Shown here piece by piece: positions 1 through 7,710 of a DNA stretch of 64,000 bases. Source of the DNA: Bradyrhizobium sp. SRS-191 (lineage in GTDB: Bacteria > Pseudomonadota > Alphaproteobacteria > Rhizobiales > Xanthobacteraceae). Both the position numbers and the translations under genes were made by a program. The number at the start of each line of letters is the position of its first letter. The first letter of the stretch is position 1. The notes beneath the pieces were generated by a model. It saw nothing but the letters and a program-made list of their open reading frames with translations, made no database searches and was not told the origin of the DNA. The DNA is taken from positions 142,584 to 206,583 of the forward strand of contig NZ_JANBVS010000014.1 in NCBI RefSeq assembly GCF_024586915.1, in the 5' to 3' direction.

Positions 1-749
1 GCTATCTGCTCTCCAGCCGCGCGGTGTTTCTCGTTACCTTCATCCTCGCGTTCCCGACGCTGATCGCGCTGTCGCGGATTCGCGAACGCGAGATCGACAT
101 CGCCAGGGCGCACGGTCACGCCGTCGAGGAGGACAAGGAGGTTGCCCGGCTGTCGAGCCTGCTCGGACTGCTGCGTCAGCGCGCGCTGCTGGTCTTTGCC
201 CTCGGCGTGTTCCTGCTGCAGCTCGCCAACGCGGCGATGCTGCCGCTGATGGCCGGCGTGGTGACGACGAAGTCGAGCGAATGGGCGCCGATGCTGATCG
301 CGTTCTGCATCGTCGTGCCGCAGGCGATCGTGGCGCTGACCTCGCCATCGGTCGGCGCGGTGGCGCAGCAATGGGGCAGGCGGCCGCTGCTGATGCTGGG
401 ATTTGCGGCGCTCACGATTCGCGGCGCGCTGTTCGCCATGGTGCACGATCCCTACGTGCTGGTCGCGGTGCAGATCTTCGACGGGGTGACGGCGGCCGTC
501 TTTGCCGTGATGATTCCGCTGACGGTGGCCGATGTCGCGTTCGGCAGCGGCCACTTCAATCTGGCGCAGGGGATCGTCGGAACGGCGTCGGGGATCGGCG
601 GCTCGCTGTCCACCGTGGTCGCCGGCTTTGCCAGCGACCGATACGGCAGCGTCACCGCCTTCATGGGTCTGTCAGGCGTGGCGCTGACAGGTCTCGTGTT
701 GATCGCGCTGCTGATGCCGGAGACGGGGCAGCGCGCGCGGACAGCGTGA
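1..749 (+). CDS. MFS transporter, C-terminal part (cut by window edge)
   Basis: The reading frame is open from base 3 to a TGA at the end, so the true start lies outside the window; the GTG at 24 is only an internal codon. About 248 residues are visible. They form repeated hydrophobic helices separated by short basic loops, including the loop QQWGRRPLL and a later SDRYG segment, typical of the two halves of major facilitator superfamily pumps. The protein ends in a short charged tail. It is probably an inner-membrane permease or efflux pump; the substrate cannot be read from the sequence. It converges on fixK2, with only 11 bp between the two stop codons, so it is not part of the fix operon. 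Confidence 0.75.
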   Translation, partial: YLLSSRAVFLVTFILAFPTLIALSRIREREIDIARAHGHAVEEDKEVARLSSLLGLLRQRALLVFALGVFLLQLANAAMLPLMAGVVTTKSSEWAPMLIAFCIVVPQAIVALTSPSVGAVAQQWGRRPLLMLGFAALTIRGALFAMVHDPYVLVAVQIFDGVTAAVFAVMIPLTVADVAFGSGHFNLAQGIVGTASGIGGSLSTVVAGFASDRYGSVTAFMGLSGVALTGLVLIALLMPETGQRARTA

Positions 750-760
750 GGGACGGGCGC

Positions 761-1462
761 TCAGGCGTCCATGCTGCGCAGGCGCTGGCGGTTGCGCAAC
801 ACGATCTGGCGGGCACCGGAGAAGCCGAGGACACCCTGGCTGTGCAGCTGCGACAGCGCGCGCGACACGGTCTCCAGCGTCAGGCCGAGATAGTCGCCGA
901 TATCGCGGCGGCACATCGGCAGCGCCATCATGCCGGCGACCGCGAGGCGGCGGTCCATCTCGAGCAGGAAGGTCGCGACGCGCTCCATCGCGGTCTTGCG
1001 GCCCAGCAGCAGCATGTGGTCTTCGGCATGGCGAAGGTCGCCGGCGGTCATGGTCCAGAGCTTGCGGGCGATGGTGACGTCCGTGCCGGCGGCCTGCTCG
1101 AGGCTGCGGCGCTTCACCAGGCGCACATTGGTGTCGATGATGGCTTCAGCGGCGAGACGATGCACCGAGCCGAATTCGAGGCCGAACACGTCACCGGGAA
1201 GATGGAAGGCGCCGATCTGGCGGCGGCCGTCGGACAGCAGCTTGTAGCTGCGCACGGCACCGGAGATCACCTGGTAGACGTACTCGGCCGGCTCGTCCTC
1301 GCCATAGATCTCCTCGTCCTTCTTGTAGGAGAACTCGCTGGCGATCAGCCCGGCATGGCCGGTGATCTCGGCAAACGGATTGGCCGCAGGGGCAACAGGG
1401 GAGGGGACGGCATGGGGGGCGTTGGTGTTGACGACCGAGTGGGTAATCGACTGATTGAGCAT
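761..1462 (-). CDS. fixK2: FixK2, Crp/Fnr-type activator of microaerobic genes
   Basis: This is the cytoplasmic transcription factor that passes the FixLJ oxygen signal to cbb3 oxidase and other low-oxygen genes. The 233 residues comprise a cyclic-nucleotide-like beta-barrel (about 30-130), a long dimerisation helix and a C-terminal winged helix; the recognition helix holds LETVSRAL (about 196-203). The N-terminal cysteines of Fnr are absent, so it should not bind an Fe-S cluster. A single Cys184 in the DNA-binding domain corresponds to the redox-sensitive Cys183 of B. japonicum FixK2 (recalled from the family). The ATG at 1462 was chosen because AAGGAG sits 6 nt upstream and the length then matches FixK2 (about 232 aa); the frame could extend to 1519. 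It lies downstream of fixL, fixJ and a receiver gene on the same strand. Confidence 0.93.
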   Translation of the reverse strand: MLNQSITHSVVNTNAPHAVPSPVAPAANPFAEITGHAGLIASEFSYKKDEEIYGEDEPAEYVYQVISGAVRSYKLLSDGRRQIGAFHLPGDVFGLEFGSVHRLAAEAIIDTNVRLVKRRSLEQAAGTDVTIARKLWTMTAGDLRHAEDHMLLLGRKTAMERVATFLLEMDRRLAVAGMMALPMCRRDIGDYLGLTLETVSRALSQLHSQGVLGFSGARQIVLRNRQRLRSMDA

Positions 1463-1531
1463 GACCATCTCCTTGCGGCGGATGGCGATGTGGTACACGG
1501 CGCCTCCCGTTAAGGACATTTCGGCCGTTAT

Positions 1532-1550
1532 CTTAAGGGGGTCCCCTTAC
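1532..1550 (-). promoter_or_regulatory. Candidate FixJ-binding inverted repeat upstream of fixK2
   Basis: On the fixK2 strand the sequence reads GTAAGGGGACCCCCTTAAG, an almost perfect inverted repeat 70 bp before the fixK2 ATG. FixJ sites known from rhizobial fixK promoters have the same GTAA...TTAC-like ends. The assignment as a FixJ operator is inferred from position and resemblance. Confidence 0.5.
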
Positions 1551-1592
1551 GGACATGTACGTAGGCGCGGGCCGAATCCGGCGGCCGGAGGC

Positions 1593-1988
1593 TCAAGGGG
1601 CGGTAGCTTGGTGGTCGTTGGCGATCGCCTTGCGGATCCGCTTGACCAGATTGTCGTCGAGCAGCGGCTTCAGCAGGAAATCCTGGATGCCGACCGCTGC
1701 GGCGCGCGCCGCCAGCCGGTCGTCGTAATGTCCCGTGATCAGCACCACCGGTGCGGTCGCGCCCTGCTTGCGCAACTTTTCGGCGACTTCGACCCCGTTC
1801 AGCTCCGGCATCTTGTAGTCGACCACGAAGCAATCGACCGGCGCGCGATCCGACGCCTTCAGCAGAGCGCTGCCGCTGCGGAACGTGCGGACGTCGAAGC
1901 CATCGGCCTCGAGCAGGAAGCGCAGCGAGCCGAGGACGTCAGCATCGTCGTCGGCGACGTAGACCTTGGGTTTGGCGTGAACCGACAT
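1593..1988 (-). CDS. Single-domain response regulator between fixJ and fixK2
   Basis: A stand-alone CheY-like receiver of 131 residues with no output domain. All phosphotransfer residues are present: acidic pocket D13-D15, phospho-acceptor D57 in VVDYKMP, T85 in LITGH and K107 in LLKPL. It should be phosphorylated by a histidine kinase and act through protein contact, or as a phosphate sink. The same gene sits between fixJ and fixK2 in B. japonicum (bll2758, from memory). It has its own FixK box about 68 bp upstream, overlapping the fixJ stop codon, so FixK2 probably drives it as feedback on the FixLJ relay. The cognate kinase is not shown by the sequence; FixL is the obvious candidate. Confidence 0.85.
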   Translation of the reverse strand: MSVHAKPKVYVADDDADVLGSLRFLLEADGFDVRTFRSGSALLKASDRAPVDCFVVDYKMPELNGVEVAEKLRKQGATAPVVLITGHYDDRLAARAAAVGIQDFLLKPLLDDNLVKRIRKAIANDHQATAP

Positions 1989-2055
1989 GGCACGTGCCGC
2001 GCGAATGTGATGTTGATCCGAGGCACAACATTACGTTCGATTCTGTCAAGCACGC

Positions 2056-2069
2056 TTGATCTAGCTCAA
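2056..2069 (-). promoter_or_regulatory. FixK/Fnr box upstream of the receiver gene
   Basis: TTGATCTAGCTCAA matches TTGA-N6-TCAA in both half-sites. It overlaps the last codons of fixJ and lies 68 bp upstream of the receiver ATG, a workable distance for a class II Fnr-type promoter. Confidence 0.7.
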
Positions 2070-2686
2070 TCCTTCAGAGCGCCGGCCCGCATCGCCAGGC
2101 GGACCAGCTCGGAGAGGCTGTTGGCGCCCATCTTGGTCATCACGTTGGCGCGGTAGACCTCGATGGTGCGCGGGCTGATGTCGTATTCCCGGGCGATCAG
2201 CTTGTTGGAGAGGCCGGCCATCAATCCGTCCATCACCTGGCGCTCCCTCGGGCTCAGGCTGGCAATGCGGCCGAGGATGTCCTGCGTGACCGATTCGTTC
2301 TTCGCCGCCGGCTCGGCCTGGCGAATCGCGGTCTCGATCATCGCGACGAGTCGTTCATCCTCGAAAGGTTTCTCCAGGAAGTCGACCGCGCCGAGCTTCA
2401 TCGCCTCGACCGCGAGCGGCACGTCGCCATGGCCGGTCATGACCAGGATGGGGAAGCTGCTGCCGGTCGCCTTCATGCGCTTGAGCAGCTCGATGCCGTC
2501 GATGCCGGGCATGCGCACGTCCGAGACCACGCAGCCGAAGGCGAGCGTCGGCATCCGGTCGAGAAAGGCCTGCGCATGCTCGAACAGCGTGACCTCGAAG
2601 CCTGAGGAGTCGAGCAGGAAGTTGAGGGAATCCCGCATCGCCTCGTCGTCGTCGATCACATAGACCTTGGCCCGCTCAGCCATCAT
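2066..2686 (-). CDS. fixJ: FixJ, two-component response regulator
   Basis: A 206-residue regulator made of an N-terminal receiver and a C-terminal LuxR/GerE helix-turn-helix. Receiver residues are D12-D14, phospho-acceptor D56 in VVSDVRMPG, T84 in VMTGHG and K106 in LEKP. The output domain (about 140-206) includes LSPRERQVMDGL and the recognition segment SPRTIEVYRANVM. Phosphorylated by FixL at low oxygen, it should activate fixK2. The ATG at 2686 overlaps the end of fixL by 11 nt (ATGATGGCTGA), which suggests translational coupling; a second ATG follows directly. An upstream extension of the frame exists but runs through fixL codons and is not protein-like. It is the second gene of fixLJ. 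Confidence 0.95.
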   Translation of the reverse strand: MMAERAKVYVIDDDEAMRDSLNFLLDSSGFEVTLFEHAQAFLDRMPTLAFGCVVSDVRMPGIDGIELLKRMKATGSSFPILVMTGHGDVPLAVEAMKLGAVDFLEKPFEDERLVAMIETAIRQAEPAAKNESVTQDILGRIASLSPRERQVMDGLMAGLSNKLIAREYDISPRTIEVYRANVMTKMGANSLSELVRLAMRAGALKD

Positions 2687-4187
2687 GCTCAACCCTGGTT
2701 GGGGCCGCGGGCAGGGTGAAGCGGAAGGTCGCGCCGCCTGCCTCGTTGTTTTCGGCCCACATGCGCCCGCCATGGGCCTCGATGATGGAACGGCTGATCG
2801 ACAGGCCGACTCCCATTCCGGTGTCCTTGGTCGTGAAGAAGGTTTTGAACAGATTGGGCATGACGTCGTCGTGGAATCCCGTTCCGGTATCGGACACGGC
2901 AACCTCGATCAAGTCATCGCTGACCCTGCGGTTGGTGGCGGCGAGTTCGCGCCGCTTGGAATGCGACATGGCCTCGAGCGCATTGCGGAACAGGTTGACC
3001 AGCACCTGCTGGATCTGAACGCGGTCGGCCAGCACGAGATCGGCATCCGGATTGAGCTGGAATCGCAGCTGGACGTTCTGCTCCCGGGCGCCGGCGAGGC
3101 CGAGCGCGCCCGCCTCCTCGATCAGCTTCGACAGGCTCTCGACGCGCTTTTCCGATTCGCCGCGCGAGACGAAGTCGCGCAGACGGCGGATGATCTGGCC
3201 GGCGCGAATCGCCTGCTCGGCGGCGCGGTCCATGGCGCTCTCGATCTTGCCGGTGTTCGGATCGCTGCTGCCGGCCAGCAGCCTGCGCGAGCCTTTCATG
3301 TAGTTGCTGATGGCGGCCAGCGGCTGGTTCAGCTCGTGCGCCAGCGCCGAGGCCATTTCGCCCATGGCGCTGAGCCGCGACACATGGACCAGCTCCGACT
3401 GTAATTCGCGCAAGCGCGCCTGGGTCTGCTGGTGCTCGGTGAGATCATGGGCGAAGCCGGTGAAATAGGGTTTTCCGCCGGACTGCATCTCGCCGATCGA
3501 CAGGTGCATCGGGAAGGTCGCGCCGTCGCGCCGGCGCCCCGTCACGATGCGGCCGATGCCGATGATGTGCCGCTCGCGGGTGCCGTGATAACGGGTGAGG
3601 TAGCCGGCATGGCGCGAGCGGTCCGGCTCCGGCATCAATTCGCTGACGTCGAGGCCGACCGCCTCTTCCTCGGTGTAACCGAACATCCGCTCGGCCGCGG
3701 CGCTGAAGAACTGGATGATGCCGCCGCCGTCGATCACGATCATGGCGTCGGGCACGGTGTCCAGGATCGAGCGGAAATGCTGCTCTCGCAACCGCAGCGC
3801 CTCCTCCAGGCGCTTTTCCTCGTCGATGTCGAGGGCAATGCCGCGCAGATGACGCGGCTGGCCGTCCTCGTCGGGAACCACGCCGGCGAGGACCCGAATC
3901 CAGTGTCCGCCGTTCGGCACCTTGAACGACATGTCGAACCAGGTGCCCTGGTGACGCGCATGCTCGATCGCCGCTTCGACCGGCGCGCGGTCCCCGGGGG
4001 CGAGCAGCGCCAGGAAGGACCCATACGTCACGGGCTGATCGGCATCCGCCCCGAACAGCTTGCGCGTCGTGGACGACCAGTAGAAGTCGCCGGTCGCCAG
4101 GTCCAGATCCCACGCGCCGAAGCCCAGCGTCCGCGCGTCGGTGGACGGCGCGGACGCGTCGGGAAAGGGTTGAGTCACGCCGCGCAC
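2676..4187 (-). CDS. fixL: FixL, haem-PAS oxygen-sensing histidine kinase
   Basis: The soluble oxygen sensor of the FixLJ system: ligand-free haem turns the kinase on. From the GTG at 4187 it is 503 residues, close to the 505 of B. japonicum FixL. In order: a first PAS domain (about 22-125), a haem-binding PAS domain (about 135-250) with proximal His207 in RHIIGIGR and the following arginines, then a HisKA domain with phospho-His284 in ALAHELNQPL and a HATPase_c domain with N, G1 (VSDTGTGF) and G2 (GMGVGLSIS) motifs. No membrane helices are present, unlike S. meliloti FixL. The frame continues to a GTG at 4262, but that extension runs through 14-bp tandem repeats; GAAGG precedes the GTG at 4187, which is preferred. 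The stop overlaps fixJ. Confidence 0.95.
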   Translation of the reverse strand: MRGVTQPFPDASAPSTDARTLGFGAWDLDLATGDFYWSSTTRKLFGADADQPVTYGSFLALLAPGDRAPVEAAIEHARHQGTWFDMSFKVPNGGHWIRVLAGVVPDEDGQPRHLRGIALDIDEEKRLEEALRLREQHFRSILDTVPDAMIVIDGGGIIQFFSAAAERMFGYTEEEAVGLDVSELMPEPDRSRHAGYLTRYHGTRERHIIGIGRIVTGRRRDGATFPMHLSIGEMQSGGKPYFTGFAHDLTEHQQTQARLRELQSELVHVSRLSAMGEMASALAHELNQPLAAISNYMKGSRRLLAGSSDPNTGKIESAMDRAAEQAIRAGQIIRRLRDFVSRGESEKRVESLSKLIEEAGALGLAGAREQNVQLRFQLNPDADLVLADRVQIQQVLVNLFRNALEAMSHSKRRELAATNRRVSDDLIEVAVSDTGTGFHDDVMPNLFKTFFTTKDTGMGVGLSISRSIIEAHGGRMWAENNEAGGATFRFTLPAAPTRVEHDG

Positions 4188-4223
4188 TTCGAAGCCTTCA
4201 ATCGATTCGCCGTTGTTGCCAAG

Positions 4224-4279
4224 AGCAGCTCCACAAGAGCTGCTCCACAAGAGCTGATCCACGAGAGCTGCTCCAGGAG
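4224..4279 (+). repeat. Four 14-bp tandem repeats at the 5' end of fixL
   Basis: Four head-to-tail 14-bp units: agcagctccacaag, agctgctccacaag, agctgatccacgag and agctgctccaggag. The unit length is not a multiple of three, so copy-number change would shift any frame read through it. It lies 37 bp upstream of the preferred fixL start. Confidence 0.85.
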
Positions 4280-4444
4280 GGAGCGGCTGTTGTGGGCGGC
4301 CGGGGGAGCCGCCCCCGGTATTCTATACCAGATTGTGCCGTGACAATCCGGGCGGGCCTAGACTTTGGTTCGACAATTCAAGGCTTTCCCCCACTTCGGC
4401 CGGTTCCATCGCCGGCCGTCCCCGCCGTGTTCCGATGCCGCACA

Positions 4445-4458
4445 TTGATCTATCTCAT
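4445..4458 (+). promoter_or_regulatory. Imperfect FixK/Fnr box upstream of the universal stress gene
   Basis: TTGATCTATCTCAT differs from TTGA-N6-TCAA at the last base only. It lies 58 bp before the ATG of the stress protein, a plausible spacing for Fnr-type activation. Confidence 0.45.
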
Positions 4459-4515
4459 CACGGTGGGGCGTTTCACCCTTAAGAGCTGCATGGAAGCAAT
4501 GTTTGGAGAGGCGGG

Positions 4516-5349
4516 ATGACGCTCGCGACTGTCATGGTGAGTCTGGCGCTCAACCAGCCCAACGAGGCCCGCCTCAAGGTCGCGGGTGATCTCGCCGCCC
4601 GATTTGAGGCCGGCGTCATCGGCGTGGCCGCCGCGGAGTTCACGCCGCCGCTGTATTTCACGACCGGCGAGCAGGCCCAGGAGCTGATCGAGCAGGGCGA
4701 GGCCGCGTTGCAGAACAGGCTGGTGGAGCTCGAACAGCAATTCCGGACCGTGGTCGGCGACCGCGCGTCGCCATTGAGCTGGCGCGGCGCGCTGGATTTT
4801 CCGCTCCGCTACACTTTGGCGCAGGCCCGCGCCGCCGACATCCTGGTGACCGGAAGCGTGCCTCCCGGGGTCACCGATGCGTTCGCGATTGCCAGCCCCA
4901 AGGATCTCGTGATGCAGGCCGGGCGGCCGCTGCTCGTGGTTCCCGACAGCGCCGGCTGGCTCGATCTCGGCACCGTGGTGGTGGCCTGGAAGGAAACGCC
5001 GGAGGCGCGCCGGGCGCTGAGCGACGCGCTGCCGCTGCTCGTCAAGGCCACCGACGTCGTCGTCGTCGAGATCGTCGAGAACACCTCTGAATATGATTCG
5101 TGCGAAGCGCGCCTCGATGACGTCGTCGGGTGGCTCGGCCGTCACAAGATCGTCGCATCGGCCCGCATCGAAGAGCCGGGGCAGGGACGCAACGTGGCGA
5201 CCAAGCTCGACGCTGTTGCCGCCGACCTGTCCGCCGGGCTGATCGTTGCCGGCGCCTATGGCCATTCGCGATTCCGCGAGCTCGTGCTCGGCGGGGTCAC
5301 CGAGCATCTCGTGACGCGCACCGAACGTTGCGTGCTGCTGTCGCACTGA
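4516..5349 (+). CDS. Universal stress protein (two UspA-like units)
   Basis: The 277-residue cytoplasmic protein has two UspA-like halves. The second ends in GAYGHSRFRELVLGGVTEHL, a form of the G-x2-G-x9-G nucleotide/phosphate loop; the first half lacks a clear copy. Such proteins are induced in low oxygen or stasis and bind ATP or modulate partners; no specific partner is shown. The ATG is supported by GGAGAGG 4 nt upstream. It is divergent from fixL and followed 37 bp later by a CBS-domain gene, with an imperfect FixK box in front. This placement between fixLJ and fixNOQP suggests co-regulation with the cbb3 oxidase, which is inferred. Confidence 0.85.
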   Translation: MTLATVMVSLALNQPNEARLKVAGDLAARFEAGVIGVAAAEFTPPLYFTTGEQAQELIEQGEAALQNRLVELEQQFRTVVGDRASPLSWRGALDFPLRYTLAQARAADILVTGSVPPGVTDAFAIASPKDLVMQAGRPLLVVPDSAGWLDLGTVVVAWKETPEARRALSDALPLLVKATDVVVVEIVENTSEYDSCEARLDDVVGWLGRHKIVASARIEEPGQGRNVATKLDAVAADLSAGLIVAGAYGHSRFRELVLGGVTEHLVTRTERCVLLSH

Positions 5350-5386
5350 AACCCCAACCGCTCCATCCGAGAACAGGATTGCCGCC

Positions 5387-5812
5387 TTGTACAAATTTCT
5401 CGAGGACACCGCCGGCAGCTACATGACGCGGACCATCACGACAGTGACCCGCGACACCACGATTCGCGAGCTGGGCGACATGTTCGATCGCGACGATTTC
5501 AACACCTATCCCGTCGTCGAGAACGACGAGGTCATCGGCATCGTCACCAAGTTCGACGTGCTGAAATGCTTCGCGTTCACGCCCAACCAGATGCTGCCGC
5601 GCTACAGCGACCTGATGAACCGGACCGTGGCCGACGTGATGACGTCGGAGTTCATCTATGTCCGGCCGGACACCAAGCTGACGCGCGTGCTGCAGCTGAT
5701 GGTCGAGCACCGCATCCGCAGCCTGCCCGTGACCGACGGCGACAACCGCCTGGTCGGCATCATCGCCCGCGAGGACATCGTTCGGGCGCTGGCGGCCGCG
5801 GCCAAGGACTGA
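5387..5812 (+). CDS. CBS-pair domain protein
   Basis: A small 141-residue protein made almost entirely of two CBS motifs: the first around SYMTRTITTVTRDTTIRELG to VIGIVTKFDVL, the second around VADVMTSEFIYVRPDTKLTR to LVGIIAREDIVRAL. CBS pairs usually bind adenosine nucleotides and act as energy-state sensors. There is no fused enzyme or channel domain. Translation seems to begin at a TTG giving MYKFLEDTAG; the ribosome site is weak, so translational coupling to the preceding stress gene is possible. It probably forms one transcript with that gene; a 9-bp-stem inverted repeat follows it. Confidence 0.82.
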   Translation: MYKFLEDTAGSYMTRTITTVTRDTTIRELGDMFDRDDFNTYPVVENDEVIGIVTKFDVLKCFAFTPNQMLPRYSDLMNRTVADVMTSEFIYVRPDTKLTRVLQLMVEHRIRSLPVTDGDNRLVGIIAREDIVRALAAAAKD

Positions 5813-5878
5813 GCGTGGACTGAGGGGGAACTGACGGCGTTCGCCGCGCTCCTTGCCTGATACGGAAGTCTAAGATGG

Positions 5879-5911
5879 ATCGTCCCGTACGCCTTTGGCC
5901 TGCGGGACGAT
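5879..5911 (+). terminator. Inverted repeat after the CBS gene
   Basis: ATCGTCCCG (5879-5887) pairs with CGGGACGAT (5903-5911), a 9-bp stem with a 15-nt loop between the CBS gene and the fixN promoter. There is no T-run, so it is only a candidate terminator. Confidence 0.4.
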
Positions 5912-5982
5912 GTGCTTGTGCGCGCCGCGCAGTGCTTTGTCGGGCAACATTCGGGCTCTTTACCGGCGAACGGGTCGCAAGG

Positions 5983-5996
5983 TTGATTTCGATCAA
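5983..5996 (+). promoter_or_regulatory. FixK box of the fixNOQP operon
   Basis: TTGATTTCGATCAA is a perfect TTGA-N6-TCAA site centred 63 bp before the fixN ATG. With the usual -41.5 spacing, transcription would start near 6031. Confidence 0.88.
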
Positions 5997-6052
5997 TTCC
6001 ACGTGTGGGCGATTATGGTTGCTGGTCTCGTGTTCTTTCAGCGAGATTCCGC

Positions 6053-7699
6053 ATGAGCGCGTCCTCATCAACAAAATCCATGACCATCGGCGAGAGTGGG
6101 CTGTCGCTCATTTTCGCCGTCACCGCCTTCTTGTGCGTCTTCGCTGCGGCGAAGGCACTGGATACGGCCTTCGCGTTTCACGCCTCGCTCGCGGCTGCCG
6201 CCAGCGCGGCGTCCGTCTTCTTCATCCTCAACCGCTACTTCGAGCGCGGTGACCTGCCGCCGCAGGAGATCAACGGCCGGCCGAACTACAATCTCGGGCC
6301 GATCAAGTTCTCCTCGTTCATGGCCATGTTCTGGGGCATCGCCGGCTTCGCCGTCGGCCTCATCATCGCCTCGCAGCTCGCCTGGCCGGCGCTGAACTTC
6401 GATCTGCCCTGGACCAGCTTCGGCCGCCTGCGGCCGCTGCACACCTCGGCGGTGATCTTCGCGTTCGGCGGCAACGTGCTGCTGGCGACCTCGTTCTACG
6501 TCGTGCAGCGCACCTGCCGTGTCCGCCTCGCCGGTGACCTCGCGCCGTGGTTCGTGGTGGTCGGCTACAACTTCTTCATCCTCATCGCGGGCACGGGCTA
6601 TCTGCTCGGCGTCACCGAGGGCAAGGAGTACGCGGAGCCCGAATGGTATTCCGACCTGTGGCTGACGATCGTCTGGGTGGTCTACCTGCTGGTCTTCCTG
6701 ACGACGGTCATCAAGCGCAAGGAGCCGCACATCTTCGTGGCGAACTGGTTCTATCTGGCCTTCATCGTCACGATCGCCGTGCTGCATCTCGGCAATAACC
6801 CGGCGCTCCCGGTGTCGTTCTTCGGCTCGAAGTCCTACATCGCCTGGGGCGGCGTGCAGGATGCGATGTTCCAGTGGTGGTACGGCCACAACGCGGTCGG
6901 CTTCTTCCTGACCGCCGGCTTCCTCGCCATCATGTACTACTTCATCCCGAAGCGGGCGGAGCGGCCGGTCTATTCCTACCGGCTGTCGATCATCCACTTC
7001 TGGGCGCTGATCTTCCTCTACATCTGGGCCGGCCCGCACCACCTGCACTACACGGCGCTGCCGGACTGGACGCAGACCCTCGGCATGACCTTCTCGATCA
7101 TGCTGTGGATGCCCTCCTGGGGCGGCATGATCAACGGCCTGATGACCCTGTCGGGTGCGTGGGACAAGCTGCGGACTGACCCGGTGCTGCGCATGCTGGT
7201 CGTGTCGGTCGCCTTCTACGGCATGTCGACCTTCGAAGGTCCGATGATGTCGATCAAGGTGGTCAACTCGCTCAGCCACTACACCGACTGGACCATCGGT
7301 CACGTGCACTCCGGTGCGCTCGGCTGGGTCGGCTTCGTGTCCTTCGGCGCGCTGTACTGCCTGGTGCCGTGGATCTGGAACCGCAAGGGTCTCTACAGCC
7401 TCAAGCTCGTGAACTGGCACTTCTGGACGGCCACGCTCGGCATCGTGCTCTACATCTCCGCGATGTGGGTCTCGGGCATCCTGCAGGGCCTGATGTGGCG
7501 GTCCTACACGGCGCTCGGCTTCCTCGAATACTCGTTCATCGAGACCGTCGAGGCGATGCACCCCTTCTACATCATCCGTGCCGCCGGTGGCGCGCTGTTC
7601 CTGATCGGCTCACTCATCATGGCCTACAATCTCTGGATGACGGTCCGTGTCGGTGAGGAAGAGGTTCAGTCCCCCGTCGCTCTTCAGCCGGCGGAGTGA
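6053..7699 (+). CDS. fixN: FixN, cbb3-type cytochrome oxidase subunit I
   Basis: The catalytic subunit of the high-affinity cbb3 oxidase, an inner-membrane protein of 548 residues and about 12 helices. It binds low-spin haem b and the haem b3-CuB centre. Histidine ligands are visible in RPLHTSAV, WWYGHNAVGFF (CuB His, with the cbb3 tyrosine elsewhere), AGPHHLHY and IGHVHSGALGW. The ATG at 6053 (MSASSSTKSMTIGESG) aligns with the family N-terminus; the frame extends 16 codons further upstream but overlaps the promoter. It is first in fixNOQP, 11 bp before fixO, and is driven by the FixK box at 5983. Confidence 0.97.
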   Translation: MSASSSTKSMTIGESGLSLIFAVTAFLCVFAAAKALDTAFAFHASLAAAASAASVFFILNRYFERGDLPPQEINGRPNYNLGPIKFSSFMAMFWGIAGFAVGLIIASQLAWPALNFDLPWTSFGRLRPLHTSAVIFAFGGNVLLATSFYVVQRTCRVRLAGDLAPWFVVVGYNFFILIAGTGYLLGVTEGKEYAEPEWYSDLWLTIVWVVYLLVFLTTVIKRKEPHIFVANWFYLAFIVTIAVLHLGNNPALPVSFFGSKSYIAWGGVQDAMFQWWYGHNAVGFFLTAGFLAIMYYFIPKRAERPVYSYRLSIIHFWALIFLYIWAGPHHLHYTALPDWTQTLGMTFSIMLWMPSWGGMINGLMTLSGAWDKLRTDPVLRMLVVSVAFYGMSTFEGPMMSIKVVNSLSHYTDWTIGHVHSGALGWVGFVSFGALYCLVPWIWNRKGLYSLKLVNWHFWTATLGIVLYISAMWVSGILQGLMWRSYTALGFLEYSFIETVEAMHPFYIIRAAGGALFLIGSLIMAYNLWMTVRVGEEEVQSPVALQPAE

Positions 7700-7710
7700 G
7701 GTATCCAACC

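Noticed and set aside
2687..2902. Upstream extension of fixJ
   Set aside because: It lies in fixL in another frame; the short form gives the normal FixJ length and receiver start.
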